Shown here piece after piece: positions 50,128-58,326 of a stretch of 64,000 nt of DNA (position 1 is its first letter; every line of letters begins with the position of its first letter). Position numbers and translations under genes: made by a program. Source of the DNA: Candidatus Peregrinibacteria bacterium CG11_big_fil_rev_8_21_14_0_20_49_14 (GTDB taxonomy: Bacteria; Patescibacteriota; Gracilibacteria; Peribacterales; Peribacteraceae); contig PCVP01000010.1 in NCBI GenBank assembly GCA_002787035.1, forward strand, positions 1 to 64,000, in the 5' to 3' direction. Below the pieces are notes generated by a model. The model worked only from the letters and a program-made list of their open reading frames with translations. It did no database searches and was not told where the DNA came from.

Positions 50128-52875
50128 CTATTTCAGCGCTTTCAGTCGCTCCTCCACCTTTATTAGCTTCTGCTGTGAAACGGCAAGTTTCTCGCGCTCC
50201 TTCTCCACCACCTCTTCTTTTGCATTCTGCACAAATTTTTCGTTATCGAGCTTTGCAGCAATGCCTCGAATAAAGCCTTCGAGTTTTTCTTTCTCTTTCG
50301 AAAGTCGTGCGACTTCTTTCTCCACATCTATGAGTCCCTCGAGAGACAAATGCACCTCCGCGTTGCTCAGGAAAACCGAAGCCACGTTCTCATGCTTCTG
50401 TGTGGCACTAGAAACAGTAAGAGTCTCCAGTCTTGCCATACGAATAATATGCTCCTGCTGAGCAGACAGAAGATCCGCATGCTCGGAGTGAATGATGACA
50501 GTGATTTTTTTCGCGGGCTCTATTTCTTGGTCCGAGCGAAGACTGCGAATGGCAGTAATAACATCGATGACAATTTGCAGTTCTTTATCGGAATGATTTT
50601 TCAGCGAAGCATCTGCCACCGGCCACGCCTGCTGCAAGAGCATATCCGCACCTTCGGGCTTTATGTGTCCCCACAGCTCTTCCGTGACAAACGGACAGTA
50701 CGGATGCAGCAGTGCGACTATCGTGCGAAGCCCGTACAAAAGCACATTTGTATTTGCCTCTCCTTTGGAGAGCTCCAAGTACCAGTCGCAAAAGTAATCC
50801 CATGTAAAGCTGTAGAGCCGTTCCCCCACCTCACTGAGGCGATAGTCTGCCAAGCCATTCGTCACATCCGTAATGAGATCTTGCAACGCGGAAAGCAGCG
50901 CACGGTCGGCAAGCGACAAACTGCTTGCTGCTTGCTGCTTGCTTCCTGCTATGGAATGCGGGTCTACTCCCGCATCTTCACACTGCATCAGTACGAACCG
51001 AGAGGCATTCCACAATTTGTTTATGAAGTTTCGGTACCCTGCGATTTTCTCTTCGTAGAGCTTTTGGTCGTTGCCCGGGCTTTGCCCGACTATCATGGCC
51101 ATGCGCAGCGCATCCGCTCCGTACTGCGGAATGATGTCCAGAGGGTCTATCATGGTTTCGGGCTTGGACTTACTCATTTTCTGCCCGTCCCTCGCACGAA
51201 TCATGCCGTGCAGATACACCGTCTTAAACGGAATTTCTCCCGTAGCGTAGGTCGTCATAAGAATCATACGGGCAACCCAGAAGAACAGAATGTCGTACCC
51301 CGTCTCCATCACTTGTGTGGGGTGGAACTTTTGAATATCGGGACTCTTTTCTATGATCTCCTTTAGCGTGAGTGAATAGTCCTCTGTGAGCTTGGGGTCT
51401 ACGAGGGTACTCCATGTCCAGAGAGCGGAAGAAAACCACGTATCGAGCGTATCCGGGTCTTGTACCCAGTCGTCACCGTCGGGAGGCTGCACTCCCGAAA
51501 ACTCCTCCGCTCCTTTGTACCAAACAGGAATGCGGTGCCCCCACCATATCTGGCGAGAAATACACCAGTCTCGCAGGTTGTCTATCCAGTGGAAGTACGT
51601 CTTTTCAAACCGCTCGGGAATAATGTTGATGTCTCCCGAGCGCACTGCATCTTGCATAACTTCCTTCAGGCTTATTTTTCTGTCCTTCCACTGCACTACT
51701 TGGCGGTTGACGTCTATGAACCACTGCAATTTGATTTGCGGCTCTATGACACCGCCCCCTCTGCTGTTGAGCGCAACTGTGTGCGTGTATTTTTCATCGA
51801 TTTTCACCAGCAGGCCTTTGGAGTCCAACTTCTCCACTATGTTGGCGCGAGCATCTTCTATGCGCATGCCCTCGAACTCTCCCGCTATAGGTAGCAGCTT
51901 TCCTTCAAAGTCTATGACCTGTTCTTTATCCAACCCGTGACGCTCCGCAATTTCGAAGTCCACACCGGAATGCCACGGTGTAATGGTCATTACTCCCGTT
52001 CCCATTTCAGGGTCCACCGATTCATCTTTGATGATCGTCGCAGTTATGGGGCCGTTTATCCACTCGCACTCAAAGGTATCTCCGTGCTTGTACTTCTTGT
52101 AGCGCTTGTCATCCGGATGCATAACCACGTACTTATCGCCGAACTTTGTTTCGGGACGAACCGTACCTATCTCAAACGGACCGTAGCGAAACGTGTAGAA
52201 CGGATCCGTGCGGTCTTCCCACTCCACTTCGTCGTCGGACACGTTTGTCTGCAGTTTCGGATCCCAGTTTACAATGCGGTGCCCCCTGTAAATGAGGTCA
52301 TCAGCAAACATTTTGCAAAACACTTCGTTCACAAGCCGATGTCTGGGTGCATCCATCGTGTACGCCTCGCGTGACCAGTCACAAGAACTTCCCATTTTGC
52401 GAATTTGGGAACGAATGGTGTCTTGGCTTCCCGAGACGAATTCTTTTATGGCATCCACCAGTTTTTCCCGCCCGAGCTCTTCTCGCGGGTCTCGTATTCC
52501 TTCATCTTTCAGCTTTTTAATAACAACGTTCTCCGTGGCGATGGCAGCATGGTCCGTACCCGGAACCCACAGAGCTTCTTTCCCCCGCATACGCGCAAAA
52601 CGAATGAAGATGTCTTCCAACGCAAGCATCACCGCATGCCCAAGGTGCAACTGCCCCGTCGCATTGGGCGGCGGCATACTGATGGTAAACGGTTCTTTGT
52701 CGGTGGTGTTATCTGCCCTAAAAGCACCACTCTTCTCCCACATAGAATAAATACGATCCTCAACTTTCATTGGGTCATACACCTTCGACAAATGCGGCAT
52801 GCCAGCCGTAGATCCGGCGAAGCTGGACGAAGGTTGGTCTTCGGTACCCGATGGATCGTATGCCTTCGGTAACAT
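50128..52875 (-). CDS. valS: valyl-tRNA synthetase
   Basis: 915 residues, class I synthetase. The HIGH-type motif is PPPNATGQLHLGHAVML and the KMSKS motif is GQKMSKSKPETMIDP. The editing domain contains the GTGVMTITPWHS signature, which deacylates threonyl-tRNA(Val). A C-terminal coiled coil (KEVARLSKEKEKLEGFIRG...) binds tRNA. TAGACT ends 7 nt before the ATG at 52875. The first 25 residues (MLPKAYDPSGTED...) duplicate the real start MPHLSKVYDPMKVED, so an in-frame insertion has extended the N-terminus; the alternative start is M26 at 52800. Confidence 0.93.
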   Translation of the reverse strand: MLPKAYDPSGTEDQPSSSFAGSTAGMPHLSKVYDPMKVEDRIYSMWEKSGAFRADNTTDKEPFTISMPPPNATGQLHLGHAVMLALEDIFIRFARMRGKEALWVPGTDHAAIATENVVIKKLKDEGIRDPREELGREKLVDAIKEFVSGSQDTIRSQIRKMGSSCDWSREAYTMDAPRHRLVNEVFCKMFADDLIYRGHRIVNWDPKLQTNVSDDEVEWEDRTDPFYTFRYGPFEIGTVRPETKFGDKYVVMHPDDKRYKKYKHGDTFECEWINGPITATIIKDESVDPEMGTGVMTITPWHSGVDFEIAERHGLDKEQVIDFEGKLLPIAGEFEGMRIEDARANIVEKLDSKGLLVKIDEKYTHTVALNSRGGGVIEPQIKLQWFIDVNRQVVQWKDRKISLKEVMQDAVRSGDINIIPERFEKTYFHWIDNLRDWCISRQIWWGHRIPVWYKGAEEFSGVQPPDGDDWVQDPDTLDTWFSSALWTWSTLVDPKLTEDYSLTLKEIIEKSPDIQKFHPTQVMETGYDILFFWVARMILMTTYATGEIPFKTVYLHGMIRARDGQKMSKSKPETMIDPLDIIPQYGADALRMAMIVGQSPGNDQKLYEEKIAGYRNFINKLWNASRFVLMQCEDAGVDPHSIAGSKQQAASSLSLADRALLSALQDLITDVTNGLADYRLSEVGERLYSFTWDYFCDWYLELSKGEANTNVLLYGLRTIVALLHPYCPFVTEELWGHIKPEGADMLLQQAWPVADASLKNHSDKELQIVIDVITAIRSLRSDQEIEPAKKITVIIHSEHADLLSAQQEHIIRMARLETLTVSSATQKHENVASVFLSNAEVHLSLEGLIDVEKEVARLSKEKEKLEGFIRGIAAKLDNEKFVQNAKEEVVEKEREKLAVSQQKLIKVEERLKALK

Positions 52876-52968
52876 TGCAGAAAGTCTACAAGATACGGTG
52901 CGATCGTCCAGAAACTCTTCTCCATTTCAAATGTTCTTTCACAGCAGTCATCTGAAATTCACGTTATT

Positions 52969-52997
52969 AAAAAAGCGACCGCCGGTAGTGGGCGGTC
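52969..52997 (-). terminator. intrinsic terminator on the minus strand upstream of valS
   Basis: Read on the minus strand, GACCGCC pairs with GGCGGTC (52977-52983 with 52991-52997) and is followed by GCTTTTTT. No minus-strand gene lies upstream of it, so it belongs either to a valS leader or to a small unlisted RNA between 53000 and 53130. Confidence 0.65.
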
Positions 52998-53131
52998 AGC
53001 TAGATGAGAGAAAGAGCGACACTTCTATATTGAAGCCGAAACTTTTTACAGGAAGAGAAAATGTAATGCAAGGTTTTCCAGTGAAAAACATTGCCAGAAT
53101 CCTTCAAAAATACTATACTTCGCATCTGGTT

Positions 53132-53665
53132 ATGATGCGATTTTCACCTCTAAAAATGGCTTCCGCACGCGAAAAGAGACTGATTGCCATCAGTCACACC
53201 GGGCAACTTGGAAAAGATATAGAAAGATACCATCTGCGAACAGACGGTCCGCTGGAAACAGTGGGCGCCATTCCTTTGGCGGTGGGTGCGGGGATTGGGA
53301 AAATAGGCAATACCGTGGTGGCAGATATCAGCAATGCGCTCGGCGCAGACACACACCCCATTCCTCTTGGAGAGGGTAATTTCAAATACATGAGACGCGA
53401 TGTCGCTTCCGTATTGGATAACACGATGGCCTTCGGAAAAAACGTGCTTACGTTGCACCCCTTGCGTGCAACGGGAAACGCCTTGAAGACCGGCTTTGAT
53501 TTGGTGGATCTTACATTCGTCGACCCGGTATTGGATGGTGGCACTGCGGTGTTTGGTCATGCATACGAAAAAAAAGGGAGCTCGCGCATTCTCAGTCAAG
53601 CCATGGATACACGTGCCCGGATGAATAAGGCATCTATGAGCGACGCTCCGTTCAGCCAAAACTAA
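53132..53665 (+). CDS. hypothetical protein
   Basis: 177 residues from MMRFSPLKMASAREKRL. The track start at 52799 would run antisense through the valS 5' end and is rejected; TATACT at 53114-53119 lies 12 nt before this ATG. The protein has a glycine/alanine-rich central stretch (VGAIPLAVGAGIGKIGNTVVADISNALGAD) that may associate with a membrane, and a basic, helical C-terminus. I do not recognise it. Its stop overlaps the start of a 51-residue peptide (TAATG). Confidence 0.6.
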   Translation: MMRFSPLKMASAREKRLIAISHTGQLGKDIERYHLRTDGPLETVGAIPLAVGAGIGKIGNTVVADISNALGADTHPIPLGEGNFKYMRRDVASVLDNTMAFGKNVLTLHPLRATGNALKTGFDLVDLTFVDPVLDGGTAVFGHAYEKKGSSRILSQAMDTRARMNKASMSDAPFSQN

Positions 53666-53820
53666 TGGTTTTGGAAGAATCATCTCTTATAGGAGAAACT
53701 CCTGCGCTGGGTGCGGCTATTAATACGCACGGTCTTATTACACTGGGGATTTACGCTATCGGTGCAGTTATTGTGTATAAAGTTGCCGGAGCACTCGCGA
53801 AGAAGGGCGGGCTTACGTAA
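53665..53820 (+). CDS. 51-residue single-helix membrane peptide
   Basis: Below the length cut of the ORF track. It begins MVLEESSLIGETPALG and has one hydrophobic helix, LITLGIYAIGAVIVYKVAGAL, then AKKGGLT. The ATG overlaps the stop of the upstream gene (TAATG), a sign of translational coupling, and the reading frame is closed by a TAA 15 nt before the FmdB-type gene. The composition is that of a small membrane protein. Function unknown; it may work with the upstream hypothetical protein. Confidence 0.55.
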   Translation: MVLEESSLIGETPALGAAINTHGLITLGIYAIGAVIVYKVAGALAKKGGLT

Positions 53821-53835
53821 GATACGGCGCACACT

Positions 53836-54132
53836 ATGCCTACTTTTGATTTTCAGTGCAGTACGTGCGACCACGTTTTTGAATTCAATCGCCCGTTTGG
53901 AAGCATCGAAATACCACCGTGCCCGGTATGTGACAGTGCGAAAACGAAGAAGCTCATAGCCGCACCCACCATCGCCTTTAAGGGCGAAGGATTTTACAAG
54001 ACAGACAGCCAAAAGAAGCCTGAAATCAAGCCTGCTGCGCCAAAAGAGGAAAAGAAGCAAGATACGCCGCCTCCCGAGAAAGCTCCGGAACCGAAGCCTG
54101 AGCAAAAGGACTCAAAAAAAGAACCAAAATAG
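53836..54132 (+). CDS. FmdB-family zinc-ribbon protein
   Basis: 98 residues. MPTFDFQCSTCDHVFE and PPCPVCDSAKTKKLIA give the FmdB zinc ribbon (CxxC...CxxC in the first 40 residues). The start is almost canonical for the family. The second half is a disordered Lys/Pro/Glu-rich tail (KPEIKPAAPKEEKKQ...). FmdB proteins are thought to be regulatory, often with little evidence. It follows the small membrane peptide after 15 nt and precedes the channel gene. Confidence 0.82.
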   Translation: MPTFDFQCSTCDHVFEFNRPFGSIEIPPCPVCDSAKTKKLIAAPTIAFKGEGFYKTDSQKKPEIKPAAPKEEKKQDTPPPEKAPEPKPEQKDSKKEPK

Positions 54133-54152
54133 GGTATAATGGAGTGAACTCT

Positions 54153-55025
54153 ATGAAAAAAACAGAACATCACTCCCTCTACGCTCGATTTTTCGAAAAG
54201 CTGATGAGCCTGACATATTCGCAGCTCTTCTGCATATGGGCGGAACTCGCGATTTTGTTTGCCTTCGGCTACTTTATGTTCGCAACCATAGGAGATATTC
54301 AACATCACGGACCTGCGGAATTAGTGGCGATAGAGAGCGTATGGAGCAGATTTTTTAACAGTATCTACTTCAGTGTTATAACCGCAACATCCACAGGGTA
54401 CGGAGATATTGTTCCCCGCGGATTTTCCAAAGCACTTGCAGGTATGCAGAGCATAAGCGCACTGTTTGTATTTGCGGTGTTCGTAACGAAACTGGTTTCA
54501 CACAGACAAGAACTGGCACTGAGAGAAGTGCACAAACTCACATTCGAAGACGTGTTTCATAATATTCGAGAAGGACTGTATATTATTCGCAAAGATTTTG
54601 ACAATCTAATAGAGCATGTGAATCACAATAAAAAGCTGGATGACGAAGATTGGGATACGCTCATTATCGCGTACAAACAAGGGCAGAGTCTCATTGCGGA
54701 AATTCCGGATTTTTACGACAACAGCAATCACCTCTACACGTTGGATGCTCGTCGTGAGCAACTGCTCCATGAAGCAACGCACCGCACATTGCACCGCATA
54801 AACCAAATGTTGGATGTGCTGAGTAGGCACGATGTGAACTGGATTTCTCACGAAGACAGCATGAAAGAACTCCGTGAACTGCTGCTGGTGGTAAAAAAAG
54901 TCACTCCTCTCTGGAGAGAGAAATCACCGTACAATTGCAAAGAGGCATTCGAAGACATCATGCATTTAAAAGACAGTGTGATGACACGCATAGAAAAAGA
55001 ATTGCCTATAAAAAAGACAAAATAA
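54153..55025 (+). CDS. two-helix potassium-channel-like protein
   Basis: 290 residues from the ATG 54153 (TATAAT at 54135-54140 lies 12 nt upstream; a GTG at 54144 is an alternative). Helix one is FCIWAELAILFAFGYFMFATI, the pore loop carries the filter TSTGYGDIVP, and helix two is SISALFVFAVFVTKLV. This is the architecture of KcsA/MthK-type K+ channels. The cytosolic part is helical and lacks an obvious RCK/TrkA nucleotide-binding motif, so gating must differ from MthK. It is followed by a terminator. Confidence 0.82.
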   Translation: MKKTEHHSLYARFFEKLMSLTYSQLFCIWAELAILFAFGYFMFATIGDIQHHGPAELVAIESVWSRFFNSIYFSVITATSTGYGDIVPRGFSKALAGMQSISALFVFAVFVTKLVSHRQELALREVHKLTFEDVFHNIREGLYIIRKDFDNLIEHVNHNKKLDDEDWDTLIIAYKQGQSLIAEIPDFYDNSNHLYTLDARREQLLHEATHRTLHRINQMLDVLSRHDVNWISHEDSMKELRELLLVVKKVTPLWREKSPYNCKEAFEDIMHLKDSVMTRIEKELPIKKTK

Positions 55026-55027
55026 AA

Positions 55028-55068
55028 CTGCAGGGGATACAAGTACCGAGGTACTTCTGCAGCTTTTT
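55028..55068 (+). terminator. intrinsic terminator of the channel gene
   Basis: CTGCAG (55028-55033) pairs with CTGCAG (55057-55062) as the outer stem, AAGTACC pairs with GGTACTT inside, and CTTTTT follows. Confidence 0.75.
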
Positions 55069-55088
55069 GGCTTAATGCACAGCGTTCC

Positions 55089-55628
55089 TTAGAGCTGTGC
55101 GACTTTGCCGGGGTTCAATGGAACCGACGGCCTTGGCCTTGTTGCTCGCGGAAGAAACTCTTCTCGCCGTGCGGGGTCTGTCGACCCCGGAGTGTAAGGC
55201 TTCGGCTTCGCCGGATTGAAAACCGGTGGTGGAAGCGGAGGTTCCACCACGAAGGGGCTTTCCCGACGCGGCGGTTCCGGTATATTGCCCGGCCACGGTG
55301 AAGGACTTCCGTCCCACTCCCGCGGAAAAACAATAACCGGCTCCGGGTACTCCTCGGCCATAACCGGCGGAGGTGGTAAGCGCCTCAATGCAGGCGCATC
55401 ACCTCGCGACCCGATTCGATCCGACTCAGGTTCCATCTCGATAGTAACATGCGCAGTTGGCACACTTGCCTCCCATGCATGACGACACAAATCTGCTTCG
55501 GTTTCGATTTTCAAGCGGCTGATTTCCGCTTGTTTGTCGATTCCGTAGACAGCCACGAACACCAGTGCGCCGGTGACAACCGCAGTCATCAAAAGCGCAA
55601 AGAATCCGCGGATCCAGAACTTGGCCAT
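55089..55628 (-). CDS. proline-rich membrane-anchored protein
   Basis: 179 residues from MAKFWIRG. This start is picked because GGAGG lies 8 nt upstream, one of very few real Shine-Dalgarno sites here. One membrane helix (FFALLMTAVVTGALVFVAVYGI) is followed by a short Cys-containing helix and about 110 residues rich in Pro, Arg and Glu (RRLPPPPVMAEEYPEPV, VEPPLPPPVFNPAKPKPYTP). It is likely a disordered exported stalk. The GC content and amino acid use differ from neighbours, so it may be acquired. It converges on the channel gene. Confidence 0.6.
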   Translation of the reverse strand: MAKFWIRGFFALLMTAVVTGALVFVAVYGIDKQAEISRLKIETEADLCRHAWEASVPTAHVTIEMEPESDRIGSRGDAPALRRLPPPPVMAEEYPEPVIVFPREWDGSPSPWPGNIPEPPRRESPFVVEPPLPPPVFNPAKPKPYTPGSTDPARREEFLPRATRPRPSVPLNPGKVAQL

Positions 55629-55795
55629 AGGCCCAGCCTCCATGCTGTTGAAGTTCGGTACGTATTCCCCTGCATCCTTGCCCCGGTATCCCGACGAGGA
55701 AGTCTGCAAAGGCAGAACGAGAGCCCACTGCGGGCTCCTGCCTCGTTCATCCAGAACAAGGAGTGGGGGGAATAAGCTATGATGTGAATGAACCG

Positions 55796-55827
55796 CAAAA
55801 AGAGGAGTGAGTCTAGCTCACCCCTCT
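55796..55827 (-). terminator. intrinsic terminator of pnp
   Basis: On the minus strand AGAGGgGTGAG pairs with CTCACtCCTCT around a CTAGA loop, then TTTTTGCGG. It starts 20 nt after the pnp stop. Confidence 0.8.
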
Positions 55828-55847
55828 GTGCGTACGAAGCAAAATAC

Positions 55848-58103
55848 CTACCTTCTGGGACCGCGATCTCCTCCTCTGAATCCGCCGCCGCGATGGCCGC
55901 CGCCGCCATGTGGGCGAGGTGGGCGATCTTCCATTCCCTCAGGACGCTCTTGCATCTGCTTGAGTGAGAGACGAGTTTTACCGTCTGCTGCGTTGTACTC
56001 CACACACTTCGCTTGTATCTGATCTCCGACGTTCACCACATCTTCGACATTTTCCGTTCGCTTCCACTGCAATTCGGAAATGTGAATCATGGCATCTTTG
56101 CCGCCGAGGAATTCCACTATCGCACCGACACCGTCGATAATACGCACAACGGTACAGTCGTAAACCTTGTTCACTTCCGGCTTGGCAACAATCATTTCTA
56201 TCCATTCTTTGGCTTTCTTCATGGACTCTCCGTCCACCGAAGTAACGAATACCAATCCGCTGTCTTCGATATCGATATCGACTCCAGTTTCCTTGGTAAT
56301 TTTCTGAATGGTTTCACCGCCCTTTCCGATAACGAGGCGAATGTCTTCAGGGTCGATTTTTATTGTCTCAATACGAGGGGCGAACGGACTCATTTCCTTA
56401 CGCACTTCAGGAATAGCTATAAGCATCTGTTCCATAATATGCATACGACCGGTCTTGGCCTTTTCCAGAGCCTGTACGAATACTTCGTCGGGCAGACCCT
56501 TTATTTTAATATCCATTTGAATGGCAGTAATACCCTTCGCAGTTCCGGTTGCCTTAAAGTCCATGTCTCCACCGAAATCTTCCTCGTCTTGAAGATCGGA
56601 AAGCACAATGTACTTCCCTGCTTCTTCGTCCGAAATCAGTCCGAGAGCAATACCGGAAACAGGAGCGGAAATAGGTACTCCCGCAGCCATGAGAGCGAGT
56701 GTGGAACCACACGTCGCAGCCATGGAAGAAGAACCGTTACTCTCTAAAATCTCCGTGACCGTACGAATAGTGTACGGAAATTCCTCTTCGGAAGGCAGCA
56801 CAGGCTCTATGCCGCGCTGAGCCAAGTTTCCGTGTCCGATTTCACGGTTGCCCGTGAACAGACGGTTACTCGTTTCACCTACGGAGAACGGAGGGAAGTT
56901 GTAGTGGTGGAAGTAACGAGCTTCTTTTTCACCCATCATTCCTTCGGTAAGGAGTTTGTCTCCGGGTGCACCGAGGGTGCAGGTGGTAAGACCTTGTGTC
57001 TCTCCGCGCTGGAACAGTGCGGAGCCATGCACACGGCTGGGGAGAAAATCCACAATAACACCGATAGGTCGAATTTCATCTACCTTGCGGCTACTCATAC
57101 GCAAACCTTCTTCGAGAATAAGTCTGCGTACTTCGCTCTTTACAACTTTATCCATTAAGGACGATGCGTTCTTGTAGAGCGCAACGAGCTCTTCGTTGTC
57201 GCCTGCAGGTCCGTACTTCTCTTCCAACTTTGCGGCTGCTCCGCTCATAAATTCATTGAAAATCTCACGACGTTCCAGTTTTGCAAGCGGCTCTTTTATT
57301 GCCTTGTTAATATCGGCAAGGGCCCATTCTTTCAGGTATGCCAGTGCCTCTTTGTTCTCGTAATCAACGGGAGCTTCCCACTTTGGCTTTCCGATTTCTT
57401 TCTGAATGTCAGCGAGAGTGCCGGCAATTTTCTGTGCCCACTTCTTCCCGAACTCTATGGCGCGCAGCACTTCTTCTTCCGGCACCTGATTTGCCGCTGC
57501 TTCAATCATAACTATGCGCTGCTGTGACGCGGTAAGAATCATATCCAAATCACACTTGGTTCTGGCTTCATGAGAAGGATTGAGCACAAGCTCTCCGCCA
57601 ATTATGCCCACGCGAACCGTTCCTATCGGACCGTCTGCGGGACAATCGCTTATGGCAACTGCGAGGCTTGCGGCATTCGCAGACGCGATGTCGTGCTCAC
57701 TGTCGAAATCGTAGGACAGCACCGTACAAAAGACCTGAATATCATTGTGAATGGTCTTTGCAAACATCGGACGCAGTCCGCGATCTATGACACGTGCGGT
57801 AAGAACAAAGTCATCTGCAGGACGACCTTCGCGCTTACGGAAGCGTGAACCTGCAACCTTACCTGCTGCGTAGAATTTCTCCTGGTACACAACCTGAAGA
57901 GGAAGAAAATCCACACCGTCTCGCGCTTGGCGACTGGTGGTAACGTTGCTCATACAAACGGTGTCACCCATTTGGCAGAGCACCGTTGCATTTGCTTGCG
58001 TAGCAAGCATACCCGTCTTAAAGACGAGCTTCTGATCACCGAGTTCCACGGTGTATTCTTTATTGGGAGCGATAGCTGTGTCGCTCTTCTTGTTTCCAAA
58101 CAT
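55848..58103 (-). CDS. pnp: polynucleotide phosphorylase
   Basis: 751 residues from MFGNKKSDTAIAPNKEYTVEL. It phosphorolytically degrades RNA 3' to 5'. Two RNase PH cores are present (GVDFLPLQVVYQEKFYAAGK... and GMMGEKEARYFHHYNFPPFSVGE), a central helical domain, a KH domain (DIRLVIGKGGETIQKI, about residue 582) and an S1 domain (GAIVEFLGGKDAMIHISEL, about 660). The C-terminus carries an RGG-like tail (RPPRPHGGGGHRGG...), which is unusual and may bind RNA. The Met of the ORF track 13 residues upstream is not favoured. Confidence 0.95.
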   Translation of the reverse strand: MFGNKKSDTAIAPNKEYTVELGDQKLVFKTGMLATQANATVLCQMGDTVCMSNVTTSRQARDGVDFLPLQVVYQEKFYAAGKVAGSRFRKREGRPADDFVLTARVIDRGLRPMFAKTIHNDIQVFCTVLSYDFDSEHDIASANAASLAVAISDCPADGPIGTVRVGIIGGELVLNPSHEARTKCDLDMILTASQQRIVMIEAAANQVPEEEVLRAIEFGKKWAQKIAGTLADIQKEIGKPKWEAPVDYENKEALAYLKEWALADINKAIKEPLAKLERREIFNEFMSGAAAKLEEKYGPAGDNEELVALYKNASSLMDKVVKSEVRRLILEEGLRMSSRKVDEIRPIGVIVDFLPSRVHGSALFQRGETQGLTTCTLGAPGDKLLTEGMMGEKEARYFHHYNFPPFSVGETSNRLFTGNREIGHGNLAQRGIEPVLPSEEEFPYTIRTVTEILESNGSSSMAATCGSTLALMAAGVPISAPVSGIALGLISDEEAGKYIVLSDLQDEEDFGGDMDFKATGTAKGITAIQMDIKIKGLPDEVFVQALEKAKTGRMHIMEQMLIAIPEVRKEMSPFAPRIETIKIDPEDIRLVIGKGGETIQKITKETGVDIDIEDSGLVFVTSVDGESMKKAKEWIEMIVAKPEVNKVYDCTVVRIIDGVGAIVEFLGGKDAMIHISELQWKRTENVEDVVNVGDQIQAKCVEYNAADGKTRLSLKQMQERPEGMEDRPPRPHGGGGHRGGGFRGGDRGPRR

Positions 58104-58278
58104 GAGAGAAAAAGAAAAAGGTACAAATACCCTTTCCTCCAACGCTTCTCTTTACTGATGTGGATTCACATAGCAACCCTCAAACCCAATTCGGAGAGAG
58201 AATTCTTACGTAAACCCAGCAAAGCAAAGCGGCGGCGGAAGGAAGGATCTGCACATATCATATCCCTATTTGACGCCC

Positions 58279-58297
58279 AAAAAAAGCGTTATGACGC
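58279..58297 (-). terminator. weak intrinsic terminator after trpGE
   Basis: On the minus strand GCGT-cata-ACGC is followed by TTTTTTT. The stem is only 4 bp, so efficiency is doubtful, and transcripts may read into pnp. Confidence 0.35.
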
Positions 58298-58326
58298 CAT
58301 TTTCGGGCTCTTGCCAATGCTCGTAC

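Noticed and set aside
50350-51366. 338-codon plus-strand ORF
   Set aside because: Antisense to valS across conserved synthetase motifs.
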